DNA of 64,000 nt from positions 124,001 to 188,000 of the forward strand of contig JALIZF010001649.1 in assembly GCA_029948255.1 (NCBI GenBank), given 5' to 3'. The notes beneath the pieces were generated by a model. It was given only the letters and a program-made list of their open reading frames with translations. It was not told the DNA's origin and ran no database searches. Below, one piece after another: positions 35,301 through 64,000 of this stretch. A program made the position numbers and the translations under genes. Every line of letters begins with the position of its first letter. The stretch's first letter is position 1. The stretch is from Telmatactis stephensoni (taxonomy: Eukaryota > Cnidaria > Anthozoa > Actiniaria > Isophelliidae).

Positions 35301-38024
35301 CGGGTTTTTACTGTATTATAATGGCAGTGTAACTGATCTCTAGGCACTATAACTATGAGGGTACTCAGGTATAAATGGGACAAAGAGGTGCACATTGACA
35401 GCTACTGTAGCAGGAATTTGGAATGCTTAAATTATAGATGGCACTGACACAGTCTAGATAGGGTTTTAATATAGGTTTCTCTTTATCTATCTTGAAATTG
35501 AGAGTCACTATTAAACTAAAGATAGACTTACCAAATAATGTATAGTCAATATCAAGCACAAGTAATTTCTTATTTTCATCTGGTACATTCAACACATTTA
35601 TCTTGTAGTCTGATACACGTTTTGCAATCTTGTTGAGGTTTTCTTCTCTAAATAATGAATAGAAACTTTAAGGCAATTTCAACACAGCATTATTCTTATA
35701 GAAAAAAAAATCAGACAGTTCTGAGATATGACAAAAGAGTACCGAAGTCATGATGTCATAAAGAATTAATTTTTGGTTTATCAAATTTTGCTTCTCAATT
35801 TTGCTAGAACATCATGAAAGAATCATCATCATCATCATCACAGTTTCCCTTTGGTGCCAGAACATCCATAGGGCGAGTTATTGGAGTCACTGCTGCAAAA
35901 GCCAATAGACTCTCAAAGCTCTTTTTGTCCATCATCATTCTTCTTGCCTGTTGTTGATCCACCCCCAGGATGTCTTCAATTTTTTTCCATTATATTTGTG
36001 GATCATTTGTCAAACAGCACCCGCTTCTGTAGTGCATCATTTCCCACACAGCAAACATGTGCTAGGTACTTTAGAAACTGTATGTGGCAAAATGTTTGAA
36101 TGGGTTGTGATCTGGTTGGTTTCATGATATCTTGAAAGCCCAATTTTAGTTCACCTTCCACTTGAGTTGTTGGGTCTACACCTTTTTTTTCTGTCCTCAT
36201 GTTGTGTTCTTGTGAGCATACCCTCCAGATACCATTTTCCTTAAGAAGCCATTCCATATTGTCTCCAGTTTTAAAGAATAAATGATAATAAATGTGTAAT
36301 GTGGATTCCCTGTGTCACCTTTATCCCTAGGGATTATGGGAAGTAACCTTACCTGTTTTCAACCATTATTTCATCTTCTTCAATATCAAAATCATTAATA
36401 ACTTCATTATTGACAACACTCTCAGATGGTTTGATGACATCTGCCTGTTGACAGTACAAAAGAACAGTTTTTGTATGAGTGTCAAACAGACCGTGCGTGC
36501 TACTATATGCCATGTCAGTGCCGTAATGTCGATAAAAGCATTCAAAATTCCTGATGTAGCTCAGTACCGTGCAGTGAATGGACTGTTTTCCCAAAAATAC
36601 AAAATCGGCTCCCTATAGTTATAGTGGATACTGATACTAAATGAAAAAGTCATGTTTAAAATCAAGTTTGTTTGCATATTGACAGCTTATAGACCTATTA
36701 TATTGAAGATTATGAGTTTTAGGATTTGTTGTAAGGGCCATGATCCCATGGATGTTACCATAGCAACGCTACAGCTTCCATAAAAAGGTCTCTTTTTACC
36801 AATTAAATTTTAATTGCTCGAAGTTTCCACGGTAAAAGTTGATTTTTTTAAAATAATATGAAACTTTGCTTAATTTGTGATTGTATGATCGATTTTAAAA
36901 ATATTCTGGACATCAGAATATGAGATATTGTCAAATTTCGGTTTTTCTAAATTGAGAAAAATCTGATGTCAGGAAGTTAGCTAACTTTTGATAGTGGCTG
37001 TATGATAATGTGGAAAATAGATTTTGTGAGTTTTAAAAAAGTTCACCGTAGAAAACTTGCGTTTTTACTCATTTTATTGAAACAATGACCTTCCTTAATG
37101 CTGACGTCACGTTGCTATAGCAACCTTTCGAGCAATGAGTTTCATATCAAACGGTTCCCTGATTCATGGTCTGTCATATGGTTGGCGCGGTACGGTTGTC
37201 AAAGTATAAATTTGAAGCAGTATATTATCCCCTTTTTACCATTGGTATAATGGTCTTTGAAACTATAGTGAGCTACCTTAAAGCACTAATGGTACATACA
37301 TGTATGTATGGGTACAGTATGTACATAATAGTTTGGAGTAATCATTAATCATTCAGGTGCCAACCAGAGAGCAATTGGTTGTTTAAACAAAGCAACTTGT
37401 GAAAAGTTACTGTAAAAATAGTTGGCACATTAGCATAACAATTCGTTTGTTAGTTTAATAATAAAAATATGAAGTATTGCTTTTGCATATGTAAGTAATC
37501 TCAGAAAACACAAAGTGTTCCTTTTAGGTCTTTTAGGAGTACATATTGCGTACAATCCACACTACGATATTCTTACTGTATAAGCTTTATATTATAATAC
37601 ACTGAAAGCCTTTTTACATGCAGTACAGTACAGCATGCCATACTCATACCAGTTTGTCTTCTCTTGTCCCCATCATCATAATTTTCGTATTTGGTTTAAA
37701 ATTTAATTCTCTCATTTTAGTATCATCATCTGGTTGTTTACCTACACACAGACAGACAAAATATGAACTTTCTTACAGCTAACAAGACGTACCTACAAAA
37801 TGAATTAAGATTTCTTTTGCGTTGTTTTGATTCTTGACAAAACTCTCACCTTTGAATTTCAACCCAAGTAATTTTTGCCGCGCAGGTAATACACCAGTTT
37901 TGTCTTTTATAAACTCTTTAAGCTGTAATATCGTATGATTAGGCTGTAGGTCATCAATGGTGTACTCTTTTCCGCTCCATTTTATGACAATACTGAAAGA
38001 ATCTCCAATTCTTCCAGACGCCAT
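29375..38024 (-). CDS. UBLCP1: Ubiquitin-like domain-containing CTD phosphatase 1
   Basis: Eight coding exons: 38024-37850, 37741-37650, 36444-36353, 35647-35532, 31699-31464, 31014-30901, 29905-29778, 29384-29375. They total 963 nt, 320 aa (human 318). Exons 1-2 form the ubiquitin-like domain ([34 protein letters not shown]) that docks on the proteasome subunit Rpn1. Exons 4-6 form the FCP1/HAD phosphatase: nucleophile motif [12 protein letters not shown] (DxDxT), [16 protein letters not shown], and [16 protein letters not shown] with the metal-binding Asp pair. Exon 7 carries [16 protein letters not shown]. The enzyme dephosphorylates nuclear 26S proteasomes and lowers their activity. The tiny last exon (RYD-stop) is the least certain. 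Intron 4 (3.8 kb) contains the pogo element; intron 5 has a SINE. Head-to-head with EXOC6. Confidence 0.93.
30168..30300. repeat. GTATGA-family MITE copy 3, degraded
   Basis: Shares AGCGGATTTT at its start and the core AAAAACATTCAAAATTTCTG with GCTGTAACCATG. Inverted ends are poorly preserved. Lies in UBLCP1 intron 6. Confidence 0.5.
30321..30691. repeat. Palindromic MITE (ATCGATRT family), copy A in UBLCP1 intron 6
   Basis: The left arm TGTGACATTATATTTTATAT, then ATTGGAAAAACGAATTCATT and CACATCGATAT, is matched inverted by ATATCGATGTGACAAATTTG, GAATTCCTTTTTCCAAT and AATGTAATGTCAC. A related copy is at 57826-58197. Confidence 0.75.
31143..31325 (+). repeat. tRNA-derived SINE (Ser/Leu-type head)
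   Basis: A tRNA-like head with box A GGTGGTCGAGTGGTTAGACC and box B GGTTCGATTCCCGAGC gives an RNA polymerase III promoter. An unrelated C/T-rich body follows (TTTTTCTCCGGTTCCTCCGG). Lies in UBLCP1 intron 5. Different body from the SINE at 53.3 kb. Confidence 0.75.
32107..33800 (-). pseudogene. pogo-like transposase with N-terminal zinc finger, one frameshift
   Basis: Read from ATG at 33800. Residues about 40-60 hold a C2H2 finger ([20 protein letters not shown] then KH). A basic linker and a helix-turn-helix start ([16 protein letters not shown]) follow. A one-base frame change near 33350 (after AMEKQ) moves into the frame [18 protein letters not shown]. Then comes a CENP-B/Tc5-type DNA-binding helix set ([20 protein letters not shown]) and the DDE_1 catalytic core: [12 protein letters not shown] (first Asp), [12 protein letters not shown] (second Asp), [13 protein letters not shown] (third Asp). 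The gene ends at 32107. One frameshift makes this copy probably inactive, unless the shift is a tiny intron or a sequencing error. Confidence 0.8.
33957..34367 (+). CDS. HIRAN-domain protein, passenger gene of the pogo element
   Basis: 136 aa from ATG 33957; the frame is open further upstream but without an ATG, and a possible acceptor (TTAACACAG) lies at about 33930-33938. Most of the protein is one HIRAN domain: [20 protein letters not shown], then [16 protein letters not shown], then [20 protein letters not shown], ending in a Lys-rich tail ([13 protein letters not shown]). In HLTF/Rad5 the HIRAN domain binds the 3' end of single-stranded DNA at stalled forks; stand-alone HIRAN proteins exist in phages and bacteria. 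Here it stands alone, divergent from the transposase 156 bp away and inside the same TIRs. The reading frame is intact although the transposase is frameshifted. A role in end binding or repair coupling is inference. Confidence 0.82.
   Translation: MANEHELYIEASVRGYHAYFKDSTVYIGEILTCEVEPDNEHDPHAVLVKNQDGKCVGHVPIELSKTFHKFLLDYGEIEVECIGSRYNEGQGKGLELPVDYRLIGNARYLTKLLKKLKKIEESTNWKFTDIRNCTGH
34712..34851. repeat. Long near-perfect hairpin inside the pogo element
   Basis: Arms of about 60 bp: CAGTTAATTCCCAACAAGAA and TGCAGAATTCAGATGCTTCT on the left are mirrored by AGAAGCATCTGAATTCTGCA and TTCTTGTTGGGAATTAACTG on the right. The loop is about 17 bp. Lies 345 bp past the HIRAN gene stop. Probably a nested foldback element. 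Confidence 0.88.
36457..36611. repeat. GTATGA-family MITE copy 4 (UBLCP1 intron 2)
   Basis: Contains AGAACAGTTTTTGTATGAGT at the left, the shared core AAAGCATTCAAAATTCCTGA and an inverted right end with AAAAATACAAAATCGGCT. It lies 12 bp from the UBLCP1 exon 3 acceptor, between the branch region and the intron body. Confidence 0.65.
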
Positions 38025-38262
38025 GTTTTTTCATGTTTTTGTGGGACTAGTCGACGGTGAAGACTGGTGCTCAGAGTTTCTCGGGATATTTTCGGGTTAT
38101 CTTCGGATTACTCTCGAGTTTCCACAGAGCCGCCTACTAGCGCATGTGCAGTAAGTACCCAAGTGATTTACAAGATGGAGGATGTTATGAAGAGTTGTCG
38201 AGGAGGAAAGGATAGAATTACCTTCGTGTAAATGCTAGGTTTGGGCTGACTTCTTGGCTAAA
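38025..38262. promoter_or_regulatory. Compact bidirectional promoter between UBLCP1 and EXOC6
   Basis: Only 238 bp lies between the two divergent start codons, so both 5'UTRs and core promoters must share it. It is GC-richer than the surroundings, has no TATA box, and contains AAGATGGAGGATG (38173-38185), close to the AAGATGGCGGC YY1-type core motif, plus a repeated TTTTCGGGTTATCTTCGG-like segment (38089-38106). Bidirectional activity is inferred from spacing. Confidence 0.65.
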
Positions 38263-61236
<22,974 letters not shown>

Positions 61237-61490
61237 TAGTGAGGTTTTAATGGCTACAAAAATATTTTTGTTTTTAGAATTTATTAATTGGGGTGTATAA
61301 CGAAAGAATGGTTCATGCTTACGGCACCAGAATAAGCGCAAGTAAGATACTGCGGTCAGCTACTCCAAACTCAAGTCTTTAGCAAAGTTATAAAAGTCAC
61401 ATATAAGTCAGGGTTGTTTTTCTTCTTCCTCTATTCCATTGTTGCGGTACTAAATGAGAGCGTTTAAATCAATACTCAACTTGACACTCA

Positions 61491-61635
61491 GGGCCCGTTC
61501 ACATGAGAGATGGTGCCGATATGTAGTAGGGATAACTCTGTTTTGTGTCCCCAAGGGAAAAGAAAACAAGAGTTATCAAAAGAAAACGAGTTATCCCTAG
61601 TACATAGCGGCACCCTCTCTCATGTTAACGGGCCC
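61491..61635. repeat. Foldback MITE with GGGCCCGTT ends
   Basis: GGGCCCGTTCACATGAGAGA on the left is mirrored by TCTCTCATGTTAACGGGCCC on the right, with inner stem GGGATAACTC/GAGTTATCCC. Flanked by TCA (61488-61490 and 61636-61638), possibly a 3-bp duplication. Lies 255 bp past the EXOC6 stop and may be transcribed in its 3'UTR. Confidence 0.88.
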
Positions 61636-61977
61636 TCAGAGACAATACGTACATAGAAATTCATAGTAATTGAAACGTGCGTTCTCTACTCAATTGTCCA
61701 ATTGCGGGTTAGCGCTAAATCAGGGTTAAATGTCTTAAATCTAAAAAAATCCATAATTTGATTTTAACCCTGGGTTCTCGGCGCTAACTCGCTTTCGAAC
61801 AACTAATCCCGGCCTGAATTTAAACGTTAGAGACTTTGCATGCAACACTTGTGCTTATGCTTTTGTCGTAAGTTTAAGCCAGTCCTATTGAGCGAAATCC
61901 TCAGGTATAATGGCCAACCACAACTTGCTTACTTAACTTATGTAAAAGCTCAGGACTGACGTTGATTAAATGCATGC

Positions 61978-62125
61978 ACCAATTTCCATACATCCGTTCA
62001 GTGGTCACACACAAAGCATCCAAGCGAGGCTTCAGGGTACAAATTGGAATAATCCTTTGTGTGTACCCAGGAGCCTCGCTTCAGTGCTTTGTGTGTGACC
62101 CTGAACCCATGTATGGAAAATGGTG
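61978..62125. repeat. Foldback MITE with CACACACAAAGCA stem
   Basis: Left arm ACCAATTTCCATACATCCGT then GGTCACACACAAAGCA, and GCGAGGCTTC. Right arm GAGCCTCGCTTC, TGCTTTGTGTGTGACC and ATGTATGGAAAATGGTG. Arms about 65 bp. Confidence 0.85.
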
Positions 62126-62285
62126 AATTAATCAAGAACGAAGCCACAGCATTTTATCTCCGGCACAGATTTGGTCTCGGTATTTTCTTCAATTTCAATA
62201 CAATATTTCTAAAGGAGTAAGATTTTTTACTTCGTTTTCACTCATTGGAGTACTCTGTCCTTTCATGCGGGGAACGTGAAAGGAT

Positions 62286-62430
62286 CTAGCAGATTTCGTA
62301 TGACTGGGAAAACGGCACAGTCAATGCACGGTACGATTACGGTAGGAATTTCGAATGTTTTTTAGACATTAAGGCAGTGTCACGGTACGGTACGGTCAGT
62401 TTCCCACTCATACGAAAATCGCTCTACTAG
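62286..62430. repeat. GTATGA-family MITE copy 6
   Basis: CTAGCAGATTTCGTATGACT then GGGAAAACGGCACAGTC on the left. The right end, inverted, reads AGAGCGATTTTCGTATGAGT then GGGAAACTGACCGTACCG. The core AGGAATTTCGAATGTTTTTT is the reverse of the shared core, so this copy is in the opposite orientation. Confidence 0.85.
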
Positions 62431-63890
62431 AATGACTTTAAATTAACCCGTGAAACAGAAACTACCAGTTTAACAATTGATACAATGGATAAACCTCTCG
62501 TACACACTACAACGGTGTTTTTCTTTTGTTCTAAAAAAGCCGTTTCAGTGGGGACCGCGGAAACGGAGGAAACTAAAAAGATGCGCTCTCAAGTGTGGAC
62601 ACAGTTAAGCTTGACGTACACGGAAATCGACAGGCGCAAAAAGGGTCACGTGATGTTTTTCTGTCTAGTGTTAGCGTTTCAACATTATAAGAAAAGTTAT
62701 TTTAGTTTGCCCTTAAACTAGTCGTGCTTGCGTTTGAACACCAAGCGCCTCAGACGCGACAGAATCAGGCCAAGTAATCGTCGTCGTGAACTTTAATTTC
62801 CAACAAGAATCAGTCTTCAAGGAAACATATCTTGAAGACTATCATCGGAACCCTTTTCGGCCTTTTTTCGCGGGATGGTCCTTGATGCGGAACGCGCTGT
62901 AAAAATCTCTCTGTACTTTGTATGGCGCCCGCCGAGTAGACGATTTTAATATCCGCTGAGTAATAACTTTCACGGGTTAAGTAAAAATCATGTTACAGGT
63001 CTACCTAAATTCTCATAGGTGCGAATTTTCAACTCTACAGTAAAGTGCAAATACACGTATAAAGGAATTTAACATAAGCAAATCATGTAGCTTAGGTGCA
63101 TGAAGTTAATTGTTGAAAAAAAAAACACTGAAAAAGAAAATAAAGTGAATCTTGACAATCTTGTTTTTTCTTGTTTGATTCTCATGAGAGCAAAATGGAA
63201 AACAGTAATCATGTACTTATACAAAATCTCCCTCCAACATCGAATCCCTCTACTAACACAAGGATCAAGAAAAACTTGAACAACATAACTAAAATGAACA
63301 GTTTTCAGTGAAATGAAATACATGGGTAGAAAATGAATTTCTTGTTTCTCCAATCTCGTACTCAGAGCATGCGTTCAGCCAGGTCAGCGCACTGCAACGC
63401 TAACTGGCGCATGCGTAATCATACAATGGGTCATATCTCACACGTACGCGTGTTCAAAACGACCGTACCTATAACGAGGATGCAAGAGTTGGTACATCCG
63501 CTTTGAGAGCTACATTGTAGGTGCATGTCCATTTTCAACCTCGTTCCCAGGTCTTAATCCCCAAGCGAAGGGAAAAGGACAAAAGAGGTTGGTCCATTTT
63601 GAGAGGTTGAAAAAAACGAAACTAGCGAGTTAACTATATAGTTTGGGCTGCGTTGATGTACAAAGATGCAATAACGAATGAATGGGAATCTGTCTACCGT
63701 ATAAAAATAGAGTCCTTATATTACAGACGTGTTGAGCCTCGGCCCTAATATAATAGCAACCCTGACAAGGTTCGAGACTCGAAACGGCGCCAATACTATA
63801 CTGAGTAAGTACTGTCTTTTTTACACTGTATTACGGATTGGAGGTTGAAATTCGTCACGAGCCCTCGTTGCATTCCGCTTATGGTGTCCG
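62431..63890. other. Intergenic sequence downstream of EXOC6
   Basis: No recognisable gene. An open frame at 62485-62721 lacks any family signature. An inverted pair TTAACCCGTGAAA (62443) / TTTCACGGGTTAA (62968) brackets about 540 bp and matches the ends of the MITE at 28240-28385, so this may be a longer relative. Confidence 0.5.
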
Positions 63891-63893
63891 TTA

Positions 63894-64000
63894 GAGTCGT
63901 TTTCGTATGAATGGGAAACTTACCGTACCGTATCGTAACTGTACCAGTATCATATAGTTTCTATAAAAACATTCGAAATTCCTGCTGTAACCGTATCGTA
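63894..64000. repeat. GTATGA-family MITE copy 7, cut by the window end
   Basis: Starts AGAGTCGTTTTCGTATGAAT then GGGAAACTTACCGTACCG and contains the shared core AAAAACATTCGAAATTCCTG with CTGTAACCGTA. The right arm lies beyond the window. Confidence 0.8.

Larger units (their letters stand above)
31732..35313. mobile_element. pogo-type Tc1/mariner transposon, 3.6 kb, with HIRAN passenger gene
   Basis: The left end CAGTAAAAACCCGCATATAA at 31732 and the right end ending TTATATGCGGGTTTTTACTG at 35313 are an almost perfect inverted repeat extending through AGAACCA. Both are flanked by TA (31730-31731 and 35314-35315), the Tc1/mariner duplication. CAGT ends are typical of pogo elements. Subterminal regions repeat the motif AAGAACCACT (and complement) several times at each end, likely transposase sites. 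Contents: a minus-strand zinc-finger transposase with one frameshift (33800-32107), a divergent plus-strand HIRAN-domain gene (33957-34367) and a 140-bp hairpin (34712-34851). The element is inserted in UBLCP1 intron 4 without disturbing the exons. Confidence 0.9.

Noticed and set aside
62485..62721. 78-aa open frame downstream of EXOC6
   Set aside because: No recognisable domain, start context or splice structure. Indistinguishable from a chance frame.

Overview
This is a 64 kb window of an AT-rich, intron-rich animal genome packed with transposable elements. The host proteins have clear bilaterian-type orthologues. The repeat content (two PIF/Harbinger lineages with separate Myb-like partners, a DIRS-type tyrosine-recombinase retrotransposon, an esterase-ORF1 LINE, many palindromic MITEs) suggests a cnidarian, most likely an anthozoan such as a stony coral. 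The species call is inference from remembered family resemblance; no database was searched.

Layout. (1) 1-23 kb is a transposon graveyard without a recognisable host gene. It holds a complete-looking PIF/Harbinger element (297-5662, TAA target duplication), a CIDE-N-like coding remnant, a decayed second Harbinger transposase that keeps a splicable intron plus its antisense Myb-like partner (8.3-10.8 kb), an internally deleted DIRS-like retroelement (about 11.1-14.2 kb), a cysteine-peptidase-like exon (about 16.3 kb), a TTAA-flanked element (17682-18517) and a palindromic MITE (about 18.8-19.1 kb). (2) 23.8-27 kb holds the first head-to-head host pair: a B3GAT-type glucuronosyltransferase (minus, 4 exons, 336 aa) and SMIM12 (plus). 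(3) 29.4-61.2 kb holds the second head-to-head pair: UBLCP1 (minus, 8 exons, 320 aa) and the exocyst gene EXOC6/Sec15 (plus, 31 exons, 772 aa). Their start codons are only 238 bp apart. I reconstructed all three multi-exon genes by eye from splice sites and conserved protein sequence; the summed coding lengths are whole numbers of codons. (4) 61.2-64 kb is intergenic and rich in MITEs.

The introns host large insertions. UBLCP1 intron 4 carries a 3.6 kb pogo-type transposon with a zinc-finger transposase (one frameshift) and a divergent HIRAN-domain passenger gene. EXOC6 intron 10 carries a near-intact LINE flanked on both sides by (TTTC)n, in which ORF1 and ORF2 share a frame and are separated by one TGA. 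EXOC6 intron 22 is a 25-bp minisatellite split by a 1 kb insertion. A 115-bp hairpin MITE sits on the splice donor of EXOC6 exon 28 and its target duplication copied that donor. A family of short palindromic MITEs related to the TTTCGTATGA motif recurs at least seven times.

The host genes have unrelated core functions: proteoglycan linker synthesis, a small membrane protein, nuclear proteasome phosphatase and vesicle tethering. They form no pathway; the visible organisation is two compact divergent promoters and introns loaded with repeats.
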